Shown here: piece by piece, positions 10,740-21,567 of the stretch | Layout: each line of letters starts with the position of its first letter | Position numbering within the stretch: position 1 is the first letter of the stretch | Source: Tupaia tana | Lineage: Eukaryota > Chordata > Mammalia > Scandentia > Tupaiidae | Length of the DNA: 64,000 nt | Direction: 5' to 3' | NCBI GenBank assembly: GCA_026018925.1 | Contig: JAKSZU010000013.1 | Coordinates: 79,349,791 to 79,413,790 of the forward strand | The notes under the pieces: generated by a model | Database searches by the model: none | The model's input: only the letters and a program-made list of their open reading frames with translations | What the model was told of the DNA's origin: nothing | Position numbers and translations under genes: made by a program

Positions 10740-11690
10740 GACCCCTACTTGGATTATCTCACAGGTGTCTCCAACTCAACATCCTAGCCCTGAGCTCCCA
10801 ATCCCAACTGCATTCTTGCTCTCTGAAACCTGCAACCTCTCTTATTCCCCATCTCGGCAACCAGCATCACCACCATGGAGCTGCTCCGACAGCCCTCTGC
10901 TCACCACTCATATGTCCTCCCTCTTGCTGCCCATCCAACCACCAAGCCCTACAAATTCTTCCTTCTACTCCTTTTTCCTCAGGTGGTCCACTCCCTCATT
11001 TCCACAGTAACTGCCCTGGCCTATTATTTTTTTTTTTTTTGGAGAGGTTTTTCGCTATAGGGCGCGTGCGCTCGCCAGACAGACAGAGAGAGACAGAGAG
11101 ACAGAAAGCGAGAAATCACCCCCCAGGGGGGATGGTCACGCCGCAATCCCTTCTCCTCCATTCTCCTCTCGGGATCTTGGGCACGCACGCACACGTGCCC
11201 GGCGTGAGTTGTAAGCCACCGGGTCCGAGACGCGAACCGCGGTAGACTACGTGGGAGTCCAGCGACATAGCCATTACGTTAACTGCTGGTTCCCCTGGCC
11301 TATTATTTTTCTCATAGGATACAGTGACAACATCTTCCACCTGAGCTCTCTCTAGGCCATAGGAGCTAGAGCCATCTTTTTAAAAATTCAAATCTGCTAG
11401 CATCACTCCCGTATTTAATATTTTCCAAGGGCCTTCTGATACATAATACTTAGCAAAAAGTTCTTAAGACTTCATTATTGGAGAATTATACATTTTCCTT
11501 AGCACCTTGTATTGCTTCCTTTTATTTAATTTACAAGATTTCTTCTAATGTTCTCTACTCCCTGGCATCAAAGATCCTATTTTCCTTATTCACCACTGTA
11601 TATCCCCATGATTACCACAGCGTCAGCCACAGAGGAGGAGTTCAGGAACGATCTGCTGACCTGTGGCCACAAAGAAACAAGCGGGAAGTA
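10740..11690 (+). mobile_element. L2 LINE fragment, split by a SINE
   Basis: tctcacaggtgtctccaact, accctttttaaaaatt-like context (gccatctttttaaaaattca) and gcatcactcccgtatttaa are L2 3'-part landmarks. It is interrupted by the SINE at 11032-11292. Open frames here are relics without function. Confidence 0.7.
11032..11292 (-). mobile_element. Long-form SINE, near consensus, 18-bp TSD
   Basis: ccctggcctattattttt is present at 11014-11031 and exactly repeated at 11293-11310. The copy keeps CpG-rich sequence (gggcgcgtgcgctcgcc) and the C6/G6 palindrome. One of the youngest insertions; it lies within an L2 copy. Confidence 0.97.
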
Positions 11691-12081
11691 ATCTTGTTAG
11701 CTGGTTTTATACTCCCTTTTCAAAGATGATTTCAGGGGTAGGCATGAAACATTTCAAATATCAAATGGGTAAAACGTAACACGTCATCCTCCCCTGAAAA
11801 TGAGACATAAGGCCTTTCACAAACATGCCTCTCCAACGCCAGCTCTATCAAATCCTACCCTCTTCTCCCACCTCCTTCACCTCGCTCATTGCTGCAAGTG
11901 ACCAGAACTTTCTCTCCATTCCCCAAACACCCTATTCCTATTCATATCACCATTGCTTTTGCATTTGTTGTCACTATGATTTTTATTTCTTCCCCACCTG
12001 GAGAAATGATATTCATCTTCTTAAAGTTGCTCAGTGACCATTGCTCTGACTTCCCTAGGCAAATACTGTTGCTTCTACCTT

Positions 12082-12452
12082 GTATTTGTCAGTTCGGACT
12101 ACTATAACAAAATGCCATCGACTGGGTTGTGTAAACAACAGACATTTACTTCTCAGGGTTCAAGAGGCCAGAAGGCCAAGAACAGAGTGCCAGCGTGATG
12201 GGATGCTGGTAAGGGCTTTCTTTCTATCTTGCAGATGGCTGCCTTCTTTCTTAGTCCTCAATGGTAGACATATGGTAGAGAGAGAGATTTCTTTTAGGGA
12301 CACTAATCCAATTATGAGGGTTCTACCTTGGGATCTCAAATAAATCCAATTCCTTCCAAAGTTCCCACCTCTAGATAATATCACATTGGAGGTTGAGGCT
12401 TCAACATATGAATGTTCAGGGGACACAGACATCCCTCAGTCTCTAACATCCC
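12082..12452 (-). mobile_element. MaLR-type LTR (MLT1-like)
   Basis: tgtcagttcggactactataa, gaccgggttgtgtaaac-like, tgcagatggctgccttc and cttcaacatatgaatgttc are the reverse-complement landmarks of a common MaLR LTR with the tgttatggactgaatgtttg-type start (here near 12450). Confidence 0.75.
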
Positions 12453-12479
12453 TCCATCTTACCTTCACACTTTATCATG

Positions 12480-12720
12480 TGTAATCATTATAATGGCTGT
12501 CGGTGCCAAACACATGCTATGTGCTTCCTGGTCTTTATTTCATTTGATTCTTATAATTATCCTAAGAGGATAGGTATTTTAGTCCCTATCTTAGAAAGGG
12601 GAAAACAGTTTCAAAGAGGATGAACCATTTGCCCAAAGTCATGTAGCCAGTAAGTGATGGCCTAACCCAAGCCTAGAATTAGGGGCTCCTGCTCTCAAAT
12701 CCATGGTCTAACTATTCTTC
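12480..12720 (-). mobile_element. MIR SINE, nearly full length
   Basis: acatgctatgtgcttcctgg, tatttcatttgattcttata, gtccctatcttagaaagggg and tgcccaaagtcatgtagcca follow the reverse-complement MIR order over about 230 bp. Confidence 0.8.
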
Positions 12721-12734
12721 TATAATGCCTAGAC

Positions 12735-13045
12735 CAGGACTTGGTAAATATTTTCTGTGAAGGGGCAAATAGTAAATATTTTAGGCTTTGCAGCCATATG
12801 TTCTCTATCATAACTACTCAACCCTGCCATTGTGGCACAAAAGCAACCATGGAAAAATATATAAATGAATGAGCATGGCTTTGTTCCAATAAAACTTTAT
12901 TTATGGACTCTGAGATTTGAATTTCATGTAGTTTTCATATGTCACAAAATAGTCTTCTTCTGATTTTTTTCCCATTTAAAAATGTAAAAACCAATCTTAG
13001 CTCACAGGCTGTACAAAAACACATAGCTTGCTGATCCCTGGCCTA
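12735..13045 (+). mobile_element. hAT-Charlie non-autonomous element, long version
   Basis: Left end accaggacttggtaaatat, then gtaaatattttaggctttgc, gttccaataaaactttattt, and right end acaggctgtac...gcttgctgatccctg. Both ends pair as inverted repeats. Four other copies of the family are at 22334, 23455, 32826 and 53185. Confidence 0.8.
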
Positions 13046-13049
13046 GACA

Positions 13050-13437
13050 GCTACAGACGGTCCCCGACTTATGATGGTTCAACTTATGATTTTTTGACTT
13101 TATGATAGTGTGGGCTGCCATTTGTTTTGCTTTGTTAAAAAAGCTGACATTAACTTTGGCTTAAATAATAAAGATTGCATTCTGTTTTTCACTTTCAGTA
13201 CAATATTTGATAAATTACAGGAGATAGTCAACACCTTATTATAAAACAAGGTTTGTGTTAGATGATTTCACCCACTGTAGGCTAATGTAAGCATTCTGAG
13301 TACATTTAAGGTAGGATAGGCTAAACTATAATGTGCAATAAACTAGGTATATTTAATGCATTTTTGACCTATGATAATTCCAACTTGCCATGGGTTTTTG
13401 AGATGTGACTCCATTGGAAATCAAGGAGCATCTGTAT
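13050..13437 (+). mobile_element. Ancient Tigger-like DNA transposon relic
   Basis: The left end acagacggtccccgacttat and the right end caaggagcatctgtata are inverted relatives. Internal gatggttcaacttatgattt and ttaaggtaggataggctaaa match a widespread mammalian element. Internal deletions keep it under 400 bp. Confidence 0.7.
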
Positions 13438-13460
13438 AATAAACTTAGACTAGCAATTCT

Positions 13461-13752
13461 TTTTCTTTCTCTCTCTCTCTCTCTCTTTCTCTTTTTTTTT
13501 TTTTTATTTGCCATACAGTGTGTGGGCCTGTTGGAAAGAGACAGAAGGGAAGAGAGAGACAGAAAGTGAGAAATTACCCCTCTGGGAGAATGACCATACT
13601 GTAATCCCTTCTCCTCTACTCTTCTCTTGGGATTTTGGGCATGCACACACAAACACCCAGCATGATTTTCAAGCTGCCAATTCCGGGACTTGAACCGTGG
13701 TCAGCCATGTGGGAGTCCAGTGCTTTAACCACCATGCCACCTGCTGGCCCCC
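13461..13752 (-). mobile_element. Long-form SINE with extended CT-rich tail region
   Basis: The 3' side (left) carries a 40-bp TC/T-rich tract before ttgccatacagtgtgtgggc. The head reads gtggtcagccatgtgggagt...ccacctgctggcccc. Decayed CpGs. Confidence 0.9.
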
Positions 13753-13839
13753 CAAGTAATTATTTTTTAAAGCATGTCTCTCTTCTCCAATTCCTCCTGA
13801 CCCTCTCAAGCAGGGACTTGCAGTATTTATCTTGTATTT

Positions 13840-14220
13840 CCCACAGCTCACCTCCCATTCCCTACCACCTCAGGGCCTTTTTACTTATTCCTACTGCATT
13901 CCACACTAGCACTGGGTTGCTTCAGGTCCTCACACAAGTATGTCTTTTTCAGCTAGGCTGGCCCCAGCCACTCTATCTAAAGTTATGACATTTTGTCCTT
14001 CTTTGTCCACTTTCTGTGCTTTATCTTTCTCCTTGGCTCTTCTTGCCCTGTAACCACACACACACACACATTTCCCCATTTAGCTTGTTTATTAGCTCAC
14101 CCCTGTTAGAATGCTAGCCACACACAGACAAGGACTTCTCTTCAGTTCATTGCTACACACCCAGAACCTACAAGGGCATGTAACACATAGTAAAAACTAA
14201 ATAAATATTTGATTAATGAA
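13840..14220 (+). mobile_element. L2 LINE 3' end
   Basis: cacctcagggcctttttac, tgctagccacacacagacaag and the terminal taaataaatatttgattaatg are L2 3'-end landmarks; it ends with the typical TGAATGAA-like terminus (attaatgaa). A (CA)9 run sits at 14056-14073. Confidence 0.75.
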
Positions 14221-14224
14221 TCCA

Positions 14225-15660
14225 TTTACCCCAGTCATTTACAAACCTCCAGCACAGAGTACATTTTCAAAATTAAAAGTCTTGGATGAGTAGGTAGATG
14301 AAGTGCATATCATGTTTCTCCCAAGATCTTACATTTTGGGGGTTGTAGAAATGCTACATCATTTCCACGGAGTTTGTACAAGGCTTCTCTCTGACCTTCC
14401 TGTTAAGCATTGATCCGCACCAGGATTTCTTGGAGGTGTGAACTCCTGACCCTGGTCCTTCTGGAATGCTGAGTTGGAGCCGCTCAGGCAGGACATTACC
14501 AGGGCATAGGGATCAGTCTCAGACAGGAGTAGCAGATGGAGCCGGGACAGCTTGGTGAGGAAGGCTTGGAATTCTGGCAGAAATGGGAAAAGGTGCATGC
14601 CAGGGCTCCTGGGCGGGCTGGCAGAAGAGGACGGGCTTCTTGTTAAGCTAATTGAGGTAATTTTTGCTGCCACCTTTTGGATAGTAACAACATTCTCTCC
14701 TTCCACCAGCCATGGATCATATCCCTGCCTCTTGCCACATTCCATTGTATAGAGACAGTACTCTAAATTTAGCTACATTTATTTAGCTATTTCTTAAAAC
14801 TTTGTCACTTAAAAAAAATAATTATAGGATTTCTCTGACAGACTGCAGTACACAGAGTGCACCAAATTACAGGTATAATTTGGAGATCCAACTGAGATCA
14901 CCAAATAAAATTGACAGCAGTGGCCTAATTCCAGAATAATCCATGTGGGGCTGGCACAACTGTGTTCCTTAAGCTCCTCTCCTTACTCTGCATATTGAGC
15001 CAAAAAGTCAAAGGAACCAAAGGGCACCAGAAGAAGTAACCTTTAGACCCAGATATAGACAAGGCAGGCCACTAGGCTCCAGCAAAACAGACCTGCGCTC
15101 CCAGAATTAACTTCTGTCCTCTGAGCCAGCCAGGAGCCTGATGAGGTGGTCACTAAGAGAGGAGAGTCTCATTACTTTTTTAAAGTTTCTTTTGCATTTT
15201 CTGTGATTGTAAACTGCAGAAACCAAAGTTAGTCTCCCAAGGGAAACATGGTACCCAGGAGAAAAAGAATGAGGCCCTTTGGGAAATGGAGACCCAGTTG
15301 GAAGGGCTCTGGTGGGCATAAAGCCACAGAGGGATGACTAATCCTGTTATGATCCATCCCACAAACAGTGCTGAGCTCCTGCTTTTGTATAGACCCTAGG
15401 GACACACAGCAAATCAGAGGCATAAGGGAGATCTATCCAGCCTAAAACCTTCTGCAGATGCTACAGAAGAAGGTCCCAGGAGAGTCCGAGAGAGCCCAGG
15501 GAGTAATGCCTGGGAGAGCAGTTGGGCCCAGAGGCAGGAAACTATTGTGGAGGATGGCACTGCCCTGCCAGTGATCCTCCGTGTCCGTGATTTCTCCCTG
15601 TCTAAATCCAGCTCCTTTCTTCTGAGATGGTTCATCATGGCTTTTGGGCCTCCAGCAAGG
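14225..15660. other. Unannotated DNA with an unexplained 128-codon frame
   Basis: An open frame without stops runs on the minus strand at 14359-14745 in locally GC-richer DNA, starting in the complement of ccattccattgtatag. I recognise no domain, and no splice-site pattern or upstream promoter supports it. It is recorded as a weak candidate only. Confidence 0.3.
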
Positions 15661-15904
15661 AATATTTGCTTATTCCTACAGCATCTTGCACATAGCATTA
15701 GGCTGCTTCGGGTCCTCACACAAGTGTGTTTGTAGTGTACTTGGCTCTCTAGCAAAGGATATTTCCCTGGGATTCTGAGTGGCATCTAGAGAATCCCTTC
15801 AGGAGTTGACCCTGTCACACCTGGTAGCTCAGAGTGCTTCCTGCATAATACAGCCAGGGAGCTTGTTCTCCTGAAGAGATCATCAGGATTTTCTATTCCA
15901 AGCT

Positions 15905-16030
15905 CTGTGTTTGTCAGAGTTGCTAACTCAAGCTCAAAGCAGTTAAGTGACTTGTTACAGGCCATAGAGCATGGCTGCGGTCACGTCTTGAAAAGAAGCC
16001 AGCTCTCTCATCTCTCAGTCCAGGGCTCCC
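15905..16030 (-). mobile_element. MIR-like fragment
   Basis: agcagttaagtgacttgtta followed by caggccatagagcatggctg resembles the reverse-complement MIR centre. Confidence 0.5.
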
Positions 16031-16074
16031 ATTTTAAGGTAAACCCCTGGGCTAGGGGGAAGCCAGACTGGTTT

Positions 16075-16255
16075 CCAGACCCCGCTAGACACCGATTCTG
16101 AGACCTAGGTAAGCCTTTCCAAGCCTTTGCTTCCTCATCTGTAAAATGGGGACAGTCCTTGCTGCAGAGCCTCCTGCACTGTGCGGTTATAAGGATCAAA
16201 TGGTGAGAGTGCTATGTCAGTTACAGCACACTGAATGAATACTACTCATTGTCTT
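16075..16255 (+). mobile_element. MIR SINE fragment
   Basis: gcctttgcttcctcatctgt, aaaatggggacagtcc and gcggttataaggatcaaatg correspond to the plus-strand MIR core and 3' part. Confidence 0.75.
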
Positions 16256-17401
16256 ATTTCCGTATGTATTAATATAGTAGCTCAGATCCTAAAGGGGCCC
16301 AGCCTTCTACCTTCAGCCCTATTAGCATAGCAGAGCCCCCATAGGGCAGGAATGGTAACCTGGTGACTGGTGACAGCTAGAGGACAGAAAACAGGGCCAA
16401 CACCTTCCTACTGGCTACCCTCCCCCAAGTCCCCTTCCTCCCTTCCACTGGACCTGGTGGAGTGAGCTGCAAGTCTGCCCACATTGGATAGTAGCTCTGA
16501 GGCCCTGGTCATGCAAAAACTAGGAGGCAGGTCTCGGGCATTTGACTACTTCTCAGCCTTTTCCTCCCTGTTTTCCAAGGGCTTAGACACACAGAGGACC
16601 CTGTCCCTGGGCTACCCATCCCCCAAGAAACCAGACGCTACCCTGTAGTTTAGTAGTGGCAACAGCCATCTTGGAGGGCCCCAGACTGGGATGGCTGACA
16701 GTTGGTGGTAGGCCCAAAGGTTTTCTGTTCCTGACTACTGCTTCACCAGAGATAGAACAAGAACCAGCAGACCCACTGGGCTGGGTTGCAGAAATCTCAG
16801 GACCCTGCATTGAACACAACCCTGCTAGTAACTGAAGGAGCAGAAAATGGATGTGAGCTTCCCCTGCAGACCGCCTTTCTAGCTGGCGACGACTTCTGAG
16901 TGTAACCTACATTAACTATGGCACAAAATTAATATTTACTTAGCACCTGCTATATGTCAGACTTTCCCATGGACAAATCCACTGGTTCCCCAGTACCTAC
17001 TGAGTCAAAACTATTGTAGCTATATTTAAACCATGGCTCTTGATATTAACCTCAGTATTCATGCCACAACCGTATTCATTCAGAATTCTAGCTACAGAAT
17101 CGCTAAGGGAGCTTTGTTCACGTGTAGGTTCTCAGGTTTCACTTGCGAAGGTTCTGGTTGAGTATATCTGGGAAGGCCTGCGTGGTTGTGTTGACAATGT
17201 GCTTCCCAGGTACTCCCAGTGCCAGCCAGGCTTGAGAAGCACAAGATTCTCTCACCATCTCCCTAAATGCCAAGGTCCTTAAATTGTGAACCTTTGTTTG
17301 TCTGTGTCTTACATCGTCGACATCCAACCTCACCACATCCAGTGCAATTTTTTGTCCATTATTGACGACCTCCCTTCGTCATAAATGTAGGGGTCACTCT
17401 T
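16256..17401. other. Unannotated non-coding DNA
   Basis: Only a short MIR-like phrase (atttacttagcacctgctata, about 16933-16953) is recognisable. Frames of 78-80 codons here carry no visible domain. Confidence 0.4.
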
Positions 17402-17415
17402 AGAAGTTCACCTCA

Positions 17416-17510
17416 GGGCCAGCAGGTGGCATGGTGATTGAGGGCACTTGATTCCCCCATGGTCAACTGTGGTTTGAGTTCTAGACATGATGGCTTGCTT
17501 TCTCACGTTC

Positions 17511-17564
<54 letters not shown>

Positions 17565-17639
17565 TGTGATAAAATTAAAAAATAATATTAATGACAAATG
17601 GAATTAAATAAATAAATAAATATTGAAAAAAAAAGAAGA
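17416..17639 (+). mobile_element. Short-form SINE with expanded (TC)n
   Basis: agaagttcacctca (17402-17415) matches agaagctcacctca (17640-17653) with one change. The internal TCTCTC block has expanded into about 46 bp of microsatellite (17516-17561), showing how this SINE seeds simple repeats. The tail mixes AATAA and AAATA units. Confidence 0.96.
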
Positions 17640-17732
17640 AGAAGCTCACCTCAATTGGTCTTACAGTGGCCACCAGCTCCCATGGCTATTCCTTGCTCAT
17701 GAAACTCTCTCCACAGCATCGCTTTTCTCCTG

Positions 17733-17769
17733 TTTTGCCTCCTACACCACTTTTTGCCTCCTACACCAC
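17733..17769 (+). repeat. 19-bp tandem duplication
   Basis: ttttgcctcctacaccac occurs at 17733-17750 and again at 17752-17769. Confidence 0.9.
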
Positions 17770-17789
17770 TCTGGACTCTTCTTTCAGTT

Positions 17790-18870
17790 AAGTCTTTAAT
17801 TGACTTCTCTGCCTCATTCCATGCCTTTAATCTTGCTGTTCCCAAGACTTTGTGTTCAGTCACCTTCTGTTGTTCAGGGTGACGTCACCCACTCCGTGGT
17901 TTCAACCGTACTGATGATACACATCCCCCACCCAGAGCCTCTTGAGAGCCCTAAGCCAGGAGAGGTTCAGATGCCTCTCTGACATGTCCACTCTCTGTCT
18001 CACAGCCACCTCAAATGCAGCATGGCCACAGTGGACCACACCATCTTCCCTGCTCCTCTTGCCTCCTTGCCTCTGTGATGGATCATTGATGGCCCAATGA
18101 AGGGAGAAACCTGGGGAGGTTCATGGAGGTCACTTCCTCCTGTGTTTTGTTACCAAGCTCAAGAGATCCCAGCTTCTATTTAAACATTTCCCAGAAGCAT
18201 CCCTAGCTCTCTACTCATGCATCCGGGATTCTCGTCTACCTTGTCAGTGCCTTACTGAATTCCTGCACCGTTTCCCTGACTAGACTCTTATTCACCCAGG
18301 CCACTCTGCTCCCCAGACGGCAATCAATCAGGCCATGCCACAAACCTACTGAAAACCATTCAGTATTTCCCTATTGCCTTCAGAATAAAACCCAAGCCCT
18401 TTATCTTCTACCCAAAGTACTTCCTGAGGGGTAAGACATTCCTTTCCAGCCACATCCCCTACAACTCCTCATCTAACAGCCCTGTCTGTGCTCCAGGCAC
18501 TTAGACCTGCACATGGTCTGGGAAATCTTCAGGGGCACTTGATCTCTTTGCATATGCTGTTGTTCTGGCAGGAAGATCTTGGGCTGGCTTCTGTACTTAT
18601 GATTTCCTTCTCCACTGTTCATCCTTCAAGTCTCCCTAAGGAACCACTTCCTCCAAAAGCCCTCCCAGACCACTGGTTTGGGTAGGGCCCCCTCTGCTGC
18701 CTGCCCTAGCAGCCTGTGCTTACTTCTTTTCCAGTACTGACCACCAACCTGAACCATCACTGCCTGCTCTGCCTCTCCCAGCGAACCTCCAGGAACTTCC
18801 TGGCTTATTCATTTCCCTCTCTCTAGACCCGGGACAGTCCAATGGCACTAAAGGAATGTCTGTAAACTAA
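17790..18870 (+). mobile_element. L2 LINE, long 3' portion
   Basis: Ordered L2 landmarks: gtttcaaccgtactgatgat, tcacagccacctcaaatgca, aaccattcagtatttcccta, ttgccttcagaataaaaccc, ctttccagccacatccccta and atccttcaagtctccctaag. This is ORF2 C-terminal plus 3' UTR material with no long frame left. Confidence 0.8.
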
Positions 18871-18879
18871 CAGTGATGA

Positions 18880-19110
18880 GAATGCTAACATGCCCTAAAC
18901 ATTTATTGAGGACTTAGAATACCAGACACCATACTAATCATGATCATTGTGTCATTCGATTCATACAATGACCCCATAAGGAAACTCTAGTTCTTTTTCC
19001 CATTTTACAGATGAGGAAACTGAGGTATGGCGATATAAAGTAATTTGACCAAGATCACAATTTACTAAGTGATGGAGTGGGAACCAGAGCCCACAAGCTG
19101 CATCAAATTA
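18880..19110 (-). mobile_element. MIR SINE, nearly full length
   Basis: aaacatttattgaggactta, cattttacagatgaggaaac and cactaagtgatggagtgg-like landmarks (actaagtgatggagtgggaa) fit the reverse-complement MIR. Confidence 0.85.
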
Positions 19111-19199
19111 ATGCATGAATAAGGAAATCATGACTCTGGCAAGCACAGTGACTAGACCCTCCACTCGACATTTAAATAGGACTACATTTCAGTAGTAAT

Positions 19200-19366
19200 T
19201 TATTTATTTATTTATTATCTTTTTAAAATTTTTTAAATTTGCTATAGGGCACATGCACTTACTAGAGAGAGAGAAAGTAAGAAAGCAAGTTGCCAGGTCC
19301 ATGATTTGAACCATGACCAGCCATATAGGAGTCTACTGCCTTAACCACCACACCACCTGCTGGCTC
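19200..19366 (-). mobile_element. SINE intermediate: short body with long-form 3' end
   Basis: The 3' side carries atttgctatagggcacatgc, diagnostic of the long form, but the body goes straight to gaaagcaagttgccaggtcc without the 100-bp block, as in the short form. Flanked by cagtagtaat at 19190-19199 and 19369-19378. Confidence 0.88.
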
Positions 19367-19382
19367 CACAGTAGTAATCTTT

Positions 19383-19445
19383 TTTTTTTTTTTTATAATT
19401 ATTTATTTTATTTATTCATTCATTTATTTTAATTTGACCAGAAAA

Positions 19446-19477
<32 letters not shown>

Positions 19478-19569
19478 TGAGAAAGCAAGCCGCCAGGTCC
19501 AGAACTCGAACTATGATCAGCCATGTGGGAGTGTCCAGCACCTTAACCACCACGCCACCTGCTGGTCCC
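19383..19569 (-). mobile_element. Short-form SINE inserted next to a previous SINE
   Basis: TSD cacagtagtaatcttt is at 19367-19382 and 19571-19586. Its target is the right-hand duplication of the preceding SINE. Body has ttgaccagaaaaagagacag and a (GA)n run. Confidence 0.95.
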
Positions 19570-19586
19570 TCACAGTAGTAATCTTT

Positions 19587-20438
19587 AACTGTGGCATCCT
19601 GAGTAAAAGATACTGGGAAAGAAATTTAAACTCACAGTGTAAAAGAGGTCTTTAGCTTTTTAAAACTAACCAACCATCTTACAACATTGACAGCGCAAAG
19701 TAACTATTTCTAAAAAAAATTCCTCAGAGAAACAAGATGGGAGAGGCTTTCCTCCCTAGTCTTCCTGTCCCTGGACTCCGCCCTCCCTCCTCCTCACACG
19801 GTCCACTGAACAATTCCCATCACCACCTTACTTGCCGGGCAGTGGAAAGGGCGGTCAGCAGAAAACCACAAGCTCCATCTCTCCCTTCAATTACCCCCAG
19901 TTCCCAGCTATGTCAGCAACACACGGGGACAGAAAAATGGCTTGAAATCTGTATGCAGGAGCGGTTGGGAAGGTTGAAGAGAGCAATTTTTGTTTCACAT
20001 CATTCCTTTGTATAATGTTGTATCCTTCTGACAAGTCCGCATAATACAGTTTAACTTCACCAATTGCTGCCTTAAGAGAAAACAGTGAAGACCTATCTTT
20101 AATGTCAAATGAACAATGGGCGTCCTTCCAGAGGGGGAAAATGACTTGCTTTGAGAGAGTTGGAGAAGAAAAGTGCAGAATGTTCCAGCTTAACATGAGG
20201 GGGGAAGAAAGTCAGCAGCTGTGTGTTGGCATGGGGGCTCCCTGGCTGCAAAACTCAGTCAACCTCTTCCAGAATCATCTATGTGGGACCTGCAGGCTGA
20301 GAAGGAAGCCTCTTGGCATGCTTAGGCCAGATAGCGGGTGTTCATTCCTAGGGAAAGTCATGCCAACTCTCCTCAGCCCAGCTGAGTCTGCGGGTATGTA
20401 CAGGTGGATGTGAACTTGTGGCAATTCCACCTCATTGA
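19587..20438. other. Unannotated non-coding DNA
   Basis: Open frames of about 90-105 codons occur on both strands (for example 19891-20196 minus and 20102-20413 plus), overlapping one another. No domain is recognised, so I do not call a gene. Confidence 0.4.
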
Positions 20439-20452
20439 AATGTGCATTCCCT

Positions 20453-20610
20453 GGGGCGAGCAGGTGGCATGGAGGTTAGGGCACTAGACTTCCACATGGT
20501 CAGTTGTGGTTCAAGTCCTAGACCTGGCAGCTTGCTTTCTCACTTTCCCTCTCTCTCTTTTTCTGTCTCTCTCTGATGACTATAGCAAGATAATAATAAT
20601 AAACAAAATT
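20453..20610 (+). mobile_element. Short-form SINE with a trace of the long-form end
   Basis: The body is short-form, but the 3' end reads ctctgatgactatagcaaga, recalling the long form's ccctatagcaaaaacc, before an AATAAT tail. TSD aatgtgcattccct (20439-20452) versus aacgtgcattctct (20611-20624). Confidence 0.9.
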
Positions 20611-20837
20611 AACGTGCATTCTCTCCAAAGACAATGGATCTCACTGAGAACTTTAGCCCCTGGTTCTCCTCCTTCCTCCAGATCACTGTTTTAGCATCTG
20701 CTTCTCCCCACAACTGGCCACCCTCCACTAGATAGTAAGATGGGGGGAATTCCTCATTCTGAATCTATCTGACCTCCTGGGCAAGTTGACTACCCCTTTT
20801 CTTGTGCTTTAAGGTACCTCTGTTTTATTAGATATTA

Positions 20838-20915
20838 CTGGCTTGTCCAAAAAGTCATGAAGCATTTTTGCACAGAAAAACAGAAAAATACATCATGACT
20901 TTTCAGACAACCCAA
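20838..20915. mobile_element. 78-bp mariner-type palindromic MITE
   Basis: Two inverted halves of about 32 bp (left ctggcttgtccaaaaagtca..., right the complement of ...tgacttttcagacaacccaa) match at about 26 of 32 positions and are flanked by TA on both sides (20836-20837, 20916-20917), the Tc1/mariner target. Size and layout recall MADE1-like elements, but the sequence differs. Confidence 0.75.
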
Positions 20916-20941
20916 TACATTGTATAACATTCATTGATTCA

Positions 20942-21251
20942 GGGACCAGCAGTTGGTGTAATGGCTATGTTGCTGGACTCCCATGTAGTTGACCATGCTT
21001 CGAGTCCTGGACCCGGTGGCTTAAACTCACACTGGGTGCGTGTGTGTACGTGGCCAAGATCCCGAGAAGAGAATGGAGAAGGGGCTGTGGCATGACCATC
21101 CCCCCTGGGGGGTAATTTCTCACTTTCTGTCTCTCTGTCTCTCTCTGACTTTCTGGAAAGCACATGCGCCCTATAGCAAAAACCTCTCAAAAAAAGAAAA
21201 AGAAAGAAAAGAAAAAAAAACCTCTCCAAAAAACAAAACAAAACAAAACAA
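20942..21251 (+). mobile_element. Long-form SINE with 16-bp TSD and a doubled 3' end
   Basis: aacattcattgattca at 20926-20941 is repeated exactly at 21252-21267. The terminal aaaacctctc motif occurs twice, separated by a GAAA-rich stretch (about 21179-21225), so the tail is partly duplicated. Confidence 0.96.
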
Positions 21252-21489
21252 AACATTCATTGATTCAAATGACTACTCCTCTGTTAACTGATGATTGTTT
21301 CAGAAGCAGAGATTTTAAATATAGATGTGAATATAGATATAGCAGATACAGATGTAGATATAGATAGATGTGATGTATATATTTGTAGAGGTAGATACCC
21401 ATTTACATATAGACATATAAACAGGACTATCTCTACACCCTGAGCCCAACTCCATGCCTGGCATAGTATATGTACAATAAATGTTTATA

Positions 21490-21558
21490 TGATAGAGGAT
21501 CTAAAATTGAGGTTATCAATCCAACTACAAATTAGAATTACCTGGATTTTTAAAAAAT
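21490..21558 (+). mobile_element. hAT-Charlie fragment, left part
   Basis: ccaactacaaattagaattacctggattttt recalls a MER5-type element (described here by its ends at 21515 and 21545); it resumes after the SINE at 21851-21900 (ttagaacctctgaag). Confidence 0.5.
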
Positions 21559-21567
21559 ACTAATGCT

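Noticed and set aside
13461..13752. Colugo CYN-type SINE
   Set aside because: CYN elements as I know them are tRNA-Ile derived dimers without a tRNA-unrelated body; these copies have a long unrelated body and a different head.
14359..14745. 128-codon minus-strand frame in GC-richer DNA
   Set aside because: No recognisable domain, splice pattern or promoter; an overlapping plus-strand frame is also open. Kept only as a note in the gap entry.
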